A stretch of 64,000 nucleotides of DNA, taken from positions 4,364,001 through 4,428,000 of the forward strand of contig JAILWY010000019.1 in the NCBI GenBank assembly GCA_022113835.1. The letters are read 5' to 3'. Numbering within the stretch: the stretch's first letter is position 1; each line of letters starts with the position of its first letter. The notes under the pieces were generated by a model. The model worked only from the letters and a program-made list of their open reading frames with translations. It ran no database searches and was not told the origin of the DNA. A program made the position numbers and the translations under genes. Source of the DNA: Atopsyche davidsoni. Its lineage: Eukaryota > Arthropoda > Insecta > Trichoptera > Hydrobiosidae. Positions 23,331-37,000 of the stretch are shown one piece after another.

Positions 23331-26300
23331 TTGGAACGACCGCTTCTTTACCCATCAACACTGAGCATCAACAAACATCGTCGTAACCATCCGACATCAT
23401 TCAAGAGATTTTTTTAAAAGCATCAAGTTGAAAATTCAATGAAAATAAAATCATATAAAAATGTATATATATTTATATATGTGTATATGTTTAATACATA
23501 TACACATATATAATATCATATATATATATCTTAAGTAGATTTTCACATTTGAAAAGTGATTTTCACGTGTTTTCACTTTTCACATAGTAACGTGTTTAGT
23601 AATTAATGCTCTACAAGCATTCGGTTTGACTGAGGATACACATTGGCTTATGGTTACACATTACTCTTATTCTAGTGTCTATTGTATCGCTTCACGTAGA
23701 AGGTGAAGTGTCTTTCTCTTCGGGGCGGTGTGGGCACCGGTGCAGAGTGGTCACGGTCGGGCCGTGGGCGGTGGGGCGTCTCCAAATCCGTATTCAAATC
23801 AACGTAGCCGGACTTCGGTGTGGCCGGCCGGTATGCAAACATAACTACTAACCAGCCACCCTGTTGGAATAAAGTATCCGGAGACCAAATAAAAAAAACT
23901 ACAAAATTCTGCGTCAGACATTTCCCGTGTCATATTCATAAAGAAATTGTCAGGATTGCATAAAATATGTAAATACATAAATGATATTAACGAAAGATAG
24001 TGGATACATTTTGTTACATAATAAGCAGGCTCTGTTTTTAATTAAGATACGATTATCATATGTATTACTAGAATTAATTCATGTCATATTCTAAATTCTG
24101 TTTTATCCGTTTTTACACAATATATAAATTTCAAGAACACGATAGAAACAAATATTGCAATTTATAATTGAAATATTATCAATACACAATAATATTTTTT
24201 TATGCAAAAGATCTTTTTGAAATGACAGCATCATATAGATCACACACACATACTATAGAACATGTCCTTCGTGGTTCTTTTTCAATAGCCTGATACTAAT
24301 GTTTCATCAGTTAAACACCCTTAAAAAATGATTAGCAAAATATAACTAGAGGATTTAACTAATTAGTGGTCCCAATACATGTACATGTTTGACGTAATGT
24401 CACAGCTGCAGAGTGCGTCATCCACATTACAAGTGTTCCGGGTCACAGAGCGTAAGAGAACCTCAGTTAATATAAGTCAACCTCAACCTTAATTAGCTCA
24501 ACGTCGTACGTCTTTGTACAATTTATCTATTCGCCGTAAAAGCAAGCAAATAACTAACAATAGCAATATGCTATTAAAGTAAACACATTCTAATTAACAA
24601 ACACTCTTCATGATAGAAAACAAGCTATTTAAGGTTTTACATAACCAGGTGCAAGTTAGAATATCGGTAATAGACGCTCTGTCTATATGGCTCAAGGCTA
24701 GTCAGTCCAACCTCGCAGGTATGGTCGCATGGATACTTAGTGGTTTTTAATCAATTTAAAAAATACGGGCAGTAGGCGGGAGTGTGCATTGTGAAATATT
24801 ATAAATAAATTGGTAATGGGTAGAAGCCATCTTGTTGAGTGGATTTTCGAGGTAACTGAATTGCACGTTTGATCAGTTTTTACTGCATTATATATGTGTA
24901 TGTATATATAGTATAAATATATTTATATACACAAATAAAAATGAAATATCTGTTTAGAAGTAGTTATAGAATAATCGCAATTCAAACCTAGCTGCTACTG
25001 TTTGCGACTATCAGTATTTGCTGGTCAGCCAACACAAGCCCCAGACGTGTACTTATAACAGCAGACAACGTAAAAGCGTAACCATGTCGACGAGAGGTTA
25101 TCAAATTATCATCCCGAGCACAGCAATGCTGGTCTTGTTAGAGCCGACACCCGTAAAGCAGGTCATAGTGTCAACACACTCATTTTTTTTTTTTAATGAA
25201 TAAAAAAAAACTGGTTTCGTTATATTATTTGAACTGTGTATCTACATTCAATTCAATAACAAATTGACGTGTATCCCTCTACGTATACTAACTAAAAACA
25301 AACTTTGTCAAAAACCTAACCGGATTTGTAACAATTTTAGCCAATCTCAATAAATAGGTACCATATTTCAGTATCATAGAAAATTTTGTGGTTGAAAAAT
25401 GCAGGCTTTTTTTATTATAAATATTATCTTTACAATTTCATTACTGCCTAAAGTATTAAAAACAAATGCGGGTCCCCATTTATTTTTGTATAAATATGAG
25501 TGATCAAAATTTTTGCCTCATGCACCGTGAAGTAATGTAATAAATGCATCTTATTTTGTTAAATTTAATTTTATGTTAATCCAATTTACTGCAAAACACT
25601 TCGTTATTGTACAACAATATCCGAAAAACCTTTTGTCTTAATTTTTTTTTTTCAAATACTACTTATGTTTTGAACATAGTGAAATTTTTGTGTAAATATT
25701 CAGCAAGGAATATTTTAATATGGATGAAATTTTTATTCCCTCTTGGTATTTGCTGCTTTAATTTTTCTTTTACAAAAAAAAAAAATATATATATATATAT
25801 AAAGATCGGGTGCAACGTGATATATCTAACTCAATCGGTATTAAATTGGCACACCTCACAAGGTGTTAGCCTGAGGTTTAATTAAATTACACGACAACAC
25901 AAGGAAATTGCGAGGAAGAAAATAGACATAAGTAAAAGTAATACTAAAAATTTACCGAGTCAATAAATATTTTTAAAAAATGTTAACTATTTTGCTATAT
26001 ATCTAGTCTAAATAAAATTTAATGCTAAAATACACTATTAATGTGAATTTTTCTTTTTAATACTACATAAACGCATAATAAATTACGCTTTTTCTACGCA
26101 ATTAGCTATAATTAACAAATTTCATATTTATTTTACATAATTATGAGTACTTATTATAATAACAACAAGTAAGCCTGCTGATGTTTTTATTAAAACAGCA
26201 GATGCATTTTTCCATAGATGAAAAAAAAATTAAAAAAACAGATAAAATAACAATAACCAACAAAGTAAACCTCTGTTATATCAACCCGGTTTAAATGTGG

Positions 26301-26940
26301 CATAAATCCATGGCATGTGAACTTCTAATAATTATTATAAACTGTGCAATTTTTATCAGAAGGAGAACTGTTTTTTGTGACTGTTAATCTTGAGCCTACT
26401 ACGTCACATTGTTTCAATTCTAATCATAGAGTACGTTTAAGTAAAGAACTTACATAATGTAATACATTTTACGCACTGTATCATCACATACCATCCTAAA
26501 ATTAAAAATGTATCACATGATTAACGTTATAAATCTGAGCATAAATATTGCAGTTTTATCTCAAGACGTGTTTATTTTTCATATCATTTATTTGGACACA
26601 TAATCGTTTTGATTCCGGTGATGTCACTTAACGAAGATGCTAAGATACTAACTGAAGAAATGTAAGAGAAATCCTTGGGAGCATGTATGTAAAGAAACAG
26701 ATATGCCAATGTCGTATCAGACCGCAGACCTATCAATAATAAATACGAATGAATATCGGGTATTATAATTATATTACAATCTGCACAGCCCGAGAAAATT
26801 CATTAAAATTACAAAACAATATCAAACTTTATTTTTATACGTAATACCTAAGTCCAATGCATCTCAACATATAAATAATAAAATATCACTGAAAGGCGAT
26901 GCGATGTATGGACAGATCAACGCTATAAGATAGTGTAGTG
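23331..26940. other. Non-coding AT-rich stretch
   Basis: No gene is recognised. It contains a short TA/GT-rich hairpin near 23470-23530, formed by ATGTGTATATG and its complement, and a moderately GC-rich patch near 23700-23850. The rest is AT-rich, with poly-A or poly-T runs. Confidence 0.45.
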
Positions 26941-27273
26941 CATAGGTTCCTAACCTTTTATTGACCACCGCCCCCTTGACAAAAAAAAAATTCCAACGCC
27001 TCCCTTGACAAAAAAAAAATTCTAACGCCCCCCTTTGCGCAAAATAACAGTTATAATTTTTTCTGTATATTATTTATTGCTGACCAGGTAAAAAAAAATG
27101 TTGTTCGAGTTATTTTTATCATTTTGTTTTGTTTTTGTGAAAAATCTACTGCACAAATCAAAAAAATTTAAATGCAAAAAGTTCGTTCATTTTCTCTTGG
27201 ACCCGCCACCGCCCCCTTGGAAAGCTCCAGCGCCCACTGGGGGGGTGGTACCGCTCCCGTTGGGGAACCTATG
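26941..27273. mobile_element. hAT-type non-autonomous element (MITE), 333 bp
   Basis: The ends CATAGGTTCCTAACC and, on the complement of the right end, CATAGGTTCCCCAAC form imperfect terminal inverted repeats. They are flanked by an 8-bp direct repeat, GTGTAGTG (26933-26940) and GTGTAGCG (27274-27281), with one mismatch. An 8-bp target duplication and this end type are typical of hAT. The inside carries tandem C-rich/A-rich units (TTGACAAAAAAAAAATTC, twice) and no transposase. Confidence 0.8.
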
Positions 27274-27281
27274 GTGTAGCG

Positions 27282-30188
27282 GCATCGCTACATCGCTGAG
27301 TCATACATAGATGAGTCATACATCTTTGAAGCAGCGGCCAGTATTTAACGACCCGAAATAAGACACCCCCCCGAGCCTAGAAACTTCCTGCTTACGACAT
27401 CCACGAATGCGTCGGAACACTATATAAGCGGCTTCCCCGCGCCTCTCCAGAGAAACCTCGCGGAATCGAAGTATTTTTCGAAGTATATTTCCATCCAGTG
27501 TAATTATATTTAATTTATTACGAATACGCAAAATATTTCGCCTGCCTTCTGATTTCCAACCATACATCATTCCTGCAACCATCTCATTAATATCACATCA
27601 ACGACACTGTAGACAACACTTCTATCTTCGGCGAAAATAGCATAGTGTAAAACAGTGAACCGGTGCGGCGAAGGTGAGATTTTCAATCAATCTCGGTGTT
27701 GGAGGTGTTCTCTTGTTCTGCGCATTTACCGCGAATCAACACTTCTCATTCGTGAGCTGTGATAAAAAAAGGTAAAGGATACCGGTGGCGGTGAAGCCAT
27801 AGGTGGTATACAATGCTTCATGATTAGGCCACCGTTGACCGTTAATAATGATAATGATAATAATAAATGAAACCTTCATTCTAATAAAAATAATATTAAA
27901 AAATGTTTTCAAAAATTTAATAAACTCTTTGTAAATACAAAATGTTTTGCTCTTATTCTCACATTTCTTTATATTTCATACTAAGCTTCCTCCATATAAA
28001 GAGTAATCTTTTGAAATGACATTTGGTGAAATGAAAAATTTAATGTTTATTTAAATAATAATAAACCTACGTAAGATAATCGAATTCGAGCATTTATCAC
28101 AAACACTTGGCTCGAAGATCGTGCAGATCTAAGTTATCACGAAAATATAGTTTTAAAATTTACGAAATACATATTTTAAAAAAATCACACACAACTCATT
28201 GCTAACATAAAAAAATCCGGGGTGTAACCCTAGTCATGAGTTAATAAATTCTTAGTATAACACATGTTATAATAAAGACGTAAATATATTCCAGTCTCTG
28301 TTTAACGGAAACAATTTAAAAGAATAACCGATTGCATAATCAGTTTTAAAATATTAAAATTTAATACTTTTTACACTTGCATGGAGGTCTATAAACTTAT
28401 GCGTTTATAATGGACGAGATTGTTACGAACGAACAAGATAGGTAACGGATATTACAAAAACGTACAGTTATAAAACCATACATTGCGTACAGTAAAATTC
28501 ATAGACCCTTGTATATATATTCATATTATGCGTGTTATCAACAAAACATCACTTCGCAACAACCGCTAAACCTGGTCTTTTTTAAAAACTTTTATCGATA
28601 ACGATCATTAGACGATCGATGAGATCCATGACCTTCGCGATCTATAACCGTGGAGGCGAGTTTTACTACCGATCGAATTGAGTGACAATATTACTGACTA
28701 AGACGAATAAATATCCATAAACCAACTATACAACTGCCGAACGACCGGCGAATATATTCAGATAATAATAAAAACGTGATTTGTCGTCAGTAGCTGTTAA
28801 TTATATGAATATTCACAAAAATCGCGATAGTAAGTGATTAGCACTTATGAATAATATGAATGATGTTTATTGGGTTTTATTGCCATCTGCTGGCGATTCG
28901 GGAAACAGTTTCTCTGTTTTTTAAATCGACTGGTTCGAGTCTCGACTACCGGCGGAGCGATCGGTGTGCTTATTTATTGGTTGACGCTTTCCTATTTTTG
29001 ATCCAACTTAGAATTTTCGACAGCTGATAAACTAATATTATATGCCATTTATCAATAATAATAATTTTGATTGATGTCACAATAAAGCAGTTTTAAAACT
29101 TGCAACGAAATGGATCTTAACAAAACAATAAAAGGTGCACTATGGCGACCTATAGCCGCCAACGGAGTTAACAAAGGAATTTACCATGTCGACACATTGT
29201 CGCCAACGGAGTAGAAAGGGTTAAAACTACTATATATATAGTAGAATCTATAATGTAGTTACTTTCGGGTCAAACTCTGGTGTATATTTGCTCATAGAAT
29301 TTGTATGTGTGTAGGAAACTTAAAGCAAATGTATATTGCTCCGAGAAATGCCTACAAAATATAGTTAAAAAATGAGACTGCACTTATGAAAATACCAATA
29401 TGTACTAGAATACTAATTACAAAAGCAATTGTGTCAACTATTGAAGTTTGATAACTTTAATCGATAGAGTAGGCGTTGGAAAACATCTCGAATATTTTAA
29501 TTTTACCGACCATTTTCAGAACGCCGGAGTTCATAGTTGTGAATCCTGAGTAAAGTATGCCACCCAATTTACATTTGTTGTGACCATTAATGAAATATTC
29601 CGCGTCCCTGGGGTCATTTATAATCTGGACATCACTTGCGAGTTAAATATCCAATGCGCCCTTGAGAGGTTTACGTAGTCTGGAAAATGAAAGCGCGAGG
29701 GTTTGACATTCACGAGAAAACAATCGTACAATGCAGCAAGAGACCTGACAATAAATCGTTTATAAAAAAAAGTTTAATTATTTATACAGATTTGAATATG
29801 AATAATGTATGCTGTGGTGATTTGTGGATATTTTTTCTTCTTATATGAAAACAAAAAAAATGTTATTTAAATTTAGTAAAAAAACTAGTGTATAAAAACA
29901 GTTTACATAGCAATTACATTCGTATGTGCCGATGAGATGGCGGTAATCTTTTGCAAGAAGGATACGCTAGGCAATAAAAATGATCCAGGGAGTGGAATTT
30001 TAAAATACATAGTAATTTTGTTGAGCCAAAGACATTAAAGTTTTTAGTCTAAGCCGCTACGTTTAATCGATATTTTCATTAGGTACCGCCGATAACAGCG
30101 AGCGAATAAGGTCATTTTATTTTTAATACTCGGCGGCCTTTGATAGAATACACAAGATAATGCACGTACGGCCCGAGAAAAGTAACAA
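27282..30188. other. Non-coding stretch with a possible LTR-like promoter patch
   Basis: The first 550 bp are GC-richer and contain CTATATAAGC (a TATA-box-like string) at about 27420. This might be a solo LTR or a promoter, but I find no matching second LTR and no clear ends. Beyond 27.9 kb the DNA is AT-rich. A repeat with GCCATCTGCTGGC and a GGTTCGAGTCTCG string lies at about 28875-28985. Confidence 0.35.
28875..28985 (+). repeat. Dispersed repeat with GCCATCTGCTGGC and B-box-like string, copy 1
   Basis: It begins at TTGCCATCTGCTGGCGA and continues to GGTTCGAGTCTCGACTACC, which resembles a tRNA B box (GGTTCGANTCC). A second, more diverged copy at 31775-31880 has the same order of motifs. 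They may be SINE remnants; the family is not identified. Confidence 0.45.
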
Positions 30189-30305
30189 AAGCCCTCTTCA
30201 CACGAAGCATCAAATCGCGCCACCAACTTGCACCTAGGCAATAGCGTAAAACCACAATAAAAAACACCAAAGGGACGCTATTGACTAGCTGCAAGTTGGT
30301 GTGCA
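30189..30305. repeat. Foldback MITE family, copy D (right end truncated)
   Basis: The left end GCCCTCTTCACACGAAGCAT and the core CGCGCCACCAACTTGCA are followed by a short centre and GGGACGCTATTGACTAGCTG. The outer right terminus is missing after GTTGGTGTGCAG. Confidence 0.75.
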
Positions 30306-31774
30306 GAGTACTTAAGTTTTGGGTTTTGGGACCACTCATACTAGGACCGCTGAAAACTATCACTGCGGACTTGCAGACGGACCCTTTAAAAAGTTAATAT
30401 GTATTTCGTGTTTGGTTTTGAATCTTTATTTAATTTAAATTCGGTGATAAAAAGATGCATCCGAGCTGAAAGCAGAATCAAATGTAGCGAAATGGATGAG
30501 TCCTAAATAAATCTTCGGCGTACATTTACGTGAACGATACCTGAGCTTGAGTATAAATTTCAACTTTTGAAATTGTTTGACCAATGAGATCGAACCGGTG
30601 AAAAAGAAATTAATAGCGAAGTACTTACGAAAGAAATTTAACATTTGTGATGATTTTTTTTTTTTTTGTGCGGTTCTGTTTAATTCGAATTGTGGTAGAA
30701 GATGGCTAAATGATTATAGAACATAATGAAGGATATAAATAATTTTGAGTGGGTTTTTCTTAGATGTAATGCGTAATGATAATTATTGTAATATAAATTT
30801 CACCTCGACCGATGGTTAATTAAATAGTTATAAGAAATATTATCTCCCCCCCCCCCCCGCAAACCTTTGTTAAACACTTGGTGAATTTGATTATTTTGTG
30901 TTTATATACAGCTTGAATTTAGATTTATCTATAAATTAATTCCAGTTTTAGGTATGACTTACGAAGTCCACTATGCACCATTATTTAGAAAAAATAGATT
31001 ACTTCCAACACTAAAAAAAGTACAAGAACATAGTCACCGAATCGGAGGGCATTTCACCTGAATGTTAAATGGTGACATCACACTTTATAATGATATATCT
31101 GAGGATATTTTCAATTTAATAAAGAACAGCGTGCTGGCCGCCACAACCTTATTAATAAATCGTGCATGATACTGTGTTCAATACAATAAATCGATATATT
31201 TGAGGTCAGTTAAGTAAGTTAGTTGTAAGCGCTTTTAACCGAAACAAACTTCACATTTTTTTTTAAATTATCCGCTAATTGTACATAGTTTGTCGTCGAA
31301 TACCCTGTTACTGAAATTAACATTGGACGATTCACACCATAAATAACAAAATCAATACAATTCAACATTATATAACATTAATAACACAAAAAGCGTCAAA
31401 GACCAGTTAGCTGTTATAAGCAACGGCCTACAACTGTGTCCTGGCAATTGGCCAGAATGAATTGCTGCTAAATATGGCCAAACTGTAACGGTAAGGTGTC
31501 GTTCTAATTTTACTGATTGAAATAATTCATCGGAAAAAAAAGGTAGTAAAAGTTTCATGATCCGACCATGTGAGCTATGTCGCTACAAGAAACACAAAAA
31601 AAAAAAAACTTACCTGAACTCCAGACTCAAATATTTTGGTATCACATGTGAGATTTACCTAGAAAGAAAAGAAAACAATTAGTAAAAATTAAAAAAAAAT
31701 CAGAAATATTTTCAAGTATATAAAGTACATATTCTATTTGAGTTACTGCCTTTAAATTTTATTTTATTAAAATG
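30306..31774. other. Non-coding AT-rich stretch
   Basis: No gene is recognised. It contains a C homopolymer of about 12 bases near 30846 and several poly-T or poly-A runs. The small minus-strand frame at 31352-31558 has no family signature. Confidence 0.45.
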
Positions 31775-31876
31775 ACAAATATCATGCCATCTGCTGGCAG
31801 TTTTAATTAATAATTTATCAATATTTTTATGGACAGGTTTGAGTCTCGGCTAATGACGAGAGATCAATCGACTAAT
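31775..31876 (+). repeat. Dispersed repeat with GCCATCTGCTGGC, copy 2
   Basis: A diverged second copy of the repeat at 28875. It keeps GCCATCTGCTGGC, an AT-rich middle, and GGTTTGAGTCTCGGCTAATG in place of GGTTCGAGTCTCGACTACC. Confidence 0.4.
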
Positions 31877-31970
31877 AAAGACCTATACAAGTAGCAACAA
31901 ATCGTGCCACCAACTTGCAGCTAGCCAATGGCTTCCTACGTTGCATTGTTTCCTTATAAAAACCAACCAA
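31877..31970. repeat. Foldback MITE family, copy E (left half only)
   Basis: The left half reads AAGACCTATACAAGTAGCAA, then CGTGCCACCAACTTGCAGCT and AGCCAATGGC. The right half is replaced by the adjoining TA-rich satellite-like tract. Confidence 0.65.
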
Positions 31971-32004
31971 AATAAAAGGATATTAATAAATAAATTAAAA
32001 AAAA

Positions 32005-32262
<258 letters not shown>

Positions 32263-32389
32263 ACAAACAAAACAGATATTGGAGGTATAAATTGGTTGTT
32301 GGTCAGTTGTGTGACGGAAAATAATGTTTCATAAAAATTTATATTCACATAATTTATATTTTTGCAGCTGCACTTTCGTGGACAACATT

Positions 32390-32541
32390 AAGGTTTCTAT
32401 ACATGTCGTAACAAATAGTAAAACAGACTTGTAGCTTGCCAATAGCGTCCCTTTTTTCGTGTTTTTTTAACGCAATGTAGAACGCTATTGGCTAGCTGCA
32501 AGTCTGTTGCACGATTTATTATACGTGTGTAGAGACCTTTA
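32390..32541. repeat. Foldback MITE family, copy F (complete)
   Basis: The ends AAGGTTTCTATACATGTCG and, on the complement, AAAGGTCTCTACACACGTA form the terminal repeats. The inner parts GCTTGCCAATAGCGTCCC and GAACGCTATTGGCTAGCTGC pair. Flanks read ATTAA and TTTAA, hinting at a TTAA- or TA-rich target, but no exact duplication is proved. Confidence 0.85.
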
Positions 32542-33540
32542 AAAACAAAGGGAGACCTTGACGTCAAATAAGAAAATGAGTTAACAATTATGAATACAAG
32601 ATTTGCATCGAAGTGTTTATTATAAGCGTAAGCATCAACACCTTTTGACTTTTGCAATGATAAATTATAAATACATAATATAAAATGTAACAAAGTACTT
32701 GATAAGAATTTGAGTTTTATATTTTTTATCTGTTAGATTTTCATGAAAGACAAAGAAATCAAGTCCTTTGTATTTACGGATTAGATTAAGAGAACATTTA
32801 AAAAATTAAATCTTATATACTAGCCCACATGACACATATCTTACTATTATCTTTCAACATCACAAGCAGTGGGAGTCTCAATTTCAATACGTTTCCAGCT
32901 GCATCCTTCGTGTTTAGTAATCGTGCTATTTTGAAACAATAATACTAGCTTGTACTATATGCAGTACCAGGTAATAAAGGTTTCAAAGAGATCAATTCAC
33001 ACGCGAAAAATGAAGCGCTCTTGATTTATTACCGTCGAGTCTTTTCGGGTTTTCTATTTCACATTGCGTGTGCTTTAAAATTTATACACGTTAAACACTC
33101 AATTATTAAATTTAAAATAGAGAAAAATTAAAACAAATAGTAATAAAATATTAAAAAAAATAAATAAAAAAAACATAACCAGAAAATTACATCTATAATT
33201 AGTAAGCGATTGCACGACGATTTGCTACAATAATGTGCTGACGTAATTTATCATGCTCATGAATTATCAGGTACGGCAGGCGAGGCAGCAACTCATTAAA
33301 ATACGCCCCCTCGACTTGTATAATTTAATCATCTTGGTAATTCAGAAATTCATAACAACTTTTTTTAAATCTAATGTACGTAATTTATTGAATAGAAGTG
33401 AAACTAGGTGCTCGGATATTTTCATAATAAAGCCTTAACATTTTAGCCAGAAAACGGCTAAACATTAAAATTTTACAAACATAAACCTGATATGTATGTA
33501 ATTTGTTAGTCTCTCATTTTGACTGGCCACGGTGGGTTAC
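32542..33540. other. Non-coding AT-rich stretch next to the candidate alternative first exon
   Basis: No gene is recognised. It is the start of the intron downstream (minus strand) of the 33541 donor if that exon is real. Confidence 0.45.
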
Positions 33541-33963
33541 CTTATTCCGGTGATGCGGTGCCGAAGTCACGACAACGGGCAGGCCGTCCACGATGGTCAC
33601 CGTGACTCTTTTGTCCGAGTCGTGGCGACGACTCTTGCGATCGCGGTCGCGGGGCAGGTCAGGCGGGACCGCCGGACTGCTCAAGTGCTGCGGCGTGTTA
33701 GAGTGGCTCTTGGAGCGGCGCAGCAGGCGCATGACGTGGCTGCGCACCCCGTGCTCCTTGTCGTCGGGTTCGTTCTCGCGGCGCCGCGAGGGCGGGCGCT
33801 CCTTGGGCGCGTGCTTGGGCGGCGCGCACTGCGCCTGGGGATAGCAGCTGCGGTGCTGCTTGCCGTGCGACTGGCCGCCCCCCATGGGCGCTTGCTGGGA
33901 GAGGCTGCGCACCGCGTACGCGGCGTCCACCTTGTTGCCCGCGACGCACGACACTTCGTACAT
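33541..33963 (-). CDS. Candidate alternative first coding exon (possibly PAR-1)
   Basis: An ATG at 33963-33961 opens a 141-codon frame that reaches CGGAATAAG|GTAACC at 33541, a good donor in phase 0. The DNA is very GC-rich. The protein is basic, with MYEVSCVAGNKVDAAYAVRS at its start, a Pro/Arg-rich middle, VMRLLRRSKSHSN and a more ordered end (DKRVTVTIVDGLPVVVTSAP). No domain is known to me. Phase 0 would allow joining to the kinase exon at 10575 as an alternative PAR-1 N-terminus. It could instead be the first exon of another minus-strand gene. The ordered VTVTIVDGLPVVVT end and the donor make real coding likely; frames on the opposite strand are composition shadows. Confidence 0.6.
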
Positions 33964-34050
33964 GCCTGGCCCGGACTCACTGCTCCGCCGACTGACTCGC
34001 GCTCGACAACGGGTCCGCGGGCTGAGATCGCATCCGAACAGCGGGACGAA
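33964..34050 (-). promoter_or_regulatory. GC-rich 5' flank of the candidate first exon
   Basis: The GC- and CpG-rich sequence continues about 90 bp upstream of the ATG and then falls sharply to AT-rich DNA. This is as expected for a 5' UTR and core promoter of a CpG type. No TATA box is seen. Confidence 0.35.
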
Positions 34051-37000
34051 GGATAGCGACAGTCATTCGCGACTATTTCACTTTTATATTTTGTAAGATG
34101 TTTACCATCCGTTGATACGCGTCAGTAAATATTTCCTTTATAAATGTATTTTCAAGAGCTATATATTAACAGCATGGTCTATGTTTGTAGCAACACCTGC
34201 TTGTATTTTTTTTACATAGAAATTAAAACACACCGAGAGTAACTGAAATACAATCAATTGGTCGGAATGACATTTAAAATAAAGTTATCGAAACCAAAAC
34301 CTTTCTTAAACTACCGAGGCGCGCACAGAAACTATTAACAACGGTCACTAGTGATTATGGGGGAGCACTGGTTGTTACCAATATTGAATGCACCAGAAAA
34401 ACCAGTTCAGTCGATTGCTCAGTATCAGTGGGTTCACTTAAAGTGGACATTGAAGTGAATCTATAACGGAAATAATGACCAACAAACGCGGCCTTTGCCC
34501 ATTGGTAATCTCGCTAATAGATGTCGATGGAGTGTATTTGTTTGCCACGGTTCAGATTGCACCGCTGCGGGCAAAGACTATTAGCCGATTGTCTTACGAT
34601 GCGAGATATGTTCCGTAAAGACTTCGATAAATTCAATGTGGTTAATAACGTAATGAAAACTACCGCATGTTATTGTATAAACAATATTTGTCAATATAAT
34701 AATGATTCGTGGCTAGTAAAAAAAAGTATGATTACTGTTTACGTTCAGACATATCCTGTCAATTTCATATACTGTATGACTAAGATCAACGTTGGTCTTT
34801 GAGTATATAAAATTGAACTATACTAGACGATATATGTATTCGTTAAGTACGTAATAACTTATCACAAAATATTTTATACATTCTCTTTGTGTAGCTATTC
34901 TCTTGTTTATAGTTTAAGATAAATAATTGCATACCATATGTGCTATTTTAATTTTCTTTTATATTCACGAGTACTTAAAGTAAGAAAATATAAATATTTT
35001 TATAGATACAATAATATACTTGGTGCTTATTAGTTTAAATATTAAAAAAAAAAAACTGTCACAAGTGGGATTTAAGCCGATGACTTTCGCGATAGCTCTC
35101 TGCTGGTTTTATGATTTTCCTTTAGAAGCAAACGTGTAATAAACTTGCAATGCATTTAAAACATTAACCGTAAGACGGGGACATTTCATCACCTGCTAAC
35201 TCTGAGTCACCACTCATAAATCATTGTATTTGGAATTCGAGTGTTTCGAACGTACATAATAATATTAGATATCTCCTTAGCTAAAACTATTTCTAGATTA
35301 GTTTCGTAAATTAAATATGCACATTTACTAAGGAACCGCCCCTATATCACACAAGGCATTATAATAAAAGGTGGCGTATACCTGGAATAACATGGGAGTG
35401 GTAACCGAGTTCCTAGTCTAATAAACTGAAAGACAACCGCTCTGGAACCAAACGATACCCTCTCGCCGACCATGTGACATCCATCGTGTATCATCTCCAC
35501 GGTCGCGTTTACAAAAAAATAATGCAGTTCTCAAAATATGAAAGTATAGTGCGTGTAAACATATATATTTCAATAGACAACAACACTCTCGTAGTTGGCT
35601 CTCGGAATGCTTCCAACAGAAAATAACCTGTCGAAGACAAATCACCTCGCGAGTGGTTGGCGGCTTATTATTGATTGTTTTGAATGGCTTACAATATTAC
35701 TTATTATAAAACCCCATGAAATTGATTAATCAACAGTACATCCAATGCGCTATTGATTATTTGAATAAAATAATAATATTACAATAATTCATCTCTTCGA
35801 TAAATATTTATCGACTCTCCCAGGGTATTCTATTACTAGCTGGTTCGAAACACACACTACTGTGTCTGATATCAGTTAACTAGTAACAGTCGAATGAAAC
35901 CGAAGAAGATTGTGGACATTCATCCCGCATGGTTGAGTTCGAGCAAAAACGTGATTATTAGAATATTTTTATTGAAATTAACAATCAATAAAAATATATC
36001 ATACAGAAATCGACACAATATTCAACCAACTATGATAAAACAACGTAATAATTTATTTGTACATTCGAGGCAGACTAATTAAATATAAAATACACTGTTT
36101 TTATAAAGTACATGACTCGCCAAGTTGCTCGAAGGTAATTAAGTAATATACAGGTATCTTGTATGCATGATAACTTAAGAAATATTTATCAAAAAGAGGA
36201 AAAATATTTATCAAAAATAACTAAATGAATTATAATAAATTAAATTAAATTAATTATAATAAATTGATTATTAAATAATATTACATATCACCATAAAAAA
36301 AATATTACTGTCAAAGTTATCTTTAATTAATATAATTAAGAACCTATATCCTAATCGACAATAATCATACCAATCGAAAATAAAAGGTGATAATAAAAGG
36401 TGATTTCGAGTCTTCTTCAAATCCCGAACCTAGTGCTTGGGGGTAAAAGTCCCACAGTCAAAAGTGATATATATATCAAATGATTGATTAACTGATTTAA
36501 TTTCACTAATAGTTATTTTATGGTTAATTAAACAAATAGACAAACTAAGTCTCAACAGATCGATAATGGCGCACCCTGTTGTATTGACGAGTCTCCGATC
36601 GGGTCAAGATTGGAAACCAAATATTTTTTTTTATATAAACAGCACAGCACATGAAGCACAGTTATAAAAGTTTCTGTAACTACAAAATTCAATTTCCGAT
36701 AAGCGATTTAACACGATTACCTTGTGACTTATTTATACATCCACTAAATTAAATTACGTTTCAGTTGTATGTTAACAGTTGGTTTTTCATTCAAAAATAC
36801 GTATCGATCTCCTGGAATGAAGAGGTAGGAATTCTTCAACCCAATTTCAAAGAAAGGTTGCGATACAGTCGTCCGGAATGAAAACCGCTAACTCAGATAT
36901 AGCAATGAGAATCACATATCGCGTGATAACAATGCTTAAGTTGATCAGTGCCTATCTATAACGTTTGTTATTTACTCAACGTTTAGAACTTTGGTTGAGG

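Noticed and set aside
23028..23364. Long frames on both strands in the CpG island
   Set aside because: Open on both strands at once and made almost only of Arg, Ala, Pro and Gly, as expected from base composition. Called as an island only.
27274..27860. Possible solo LTR with TATA-like CTATATAAGC
   Set aside because: No second LTR, no primer-binding site and no target duplication that does not belong to the neighbouring hAT element.
33532..34056. Plus-strand open frame of 174 codons and two other frames over the same GC-rich block
   Set aside because: Composition shadows of the minus-strand exon. They are Arg/Ala/Gly-rich, without a donor or family signature.
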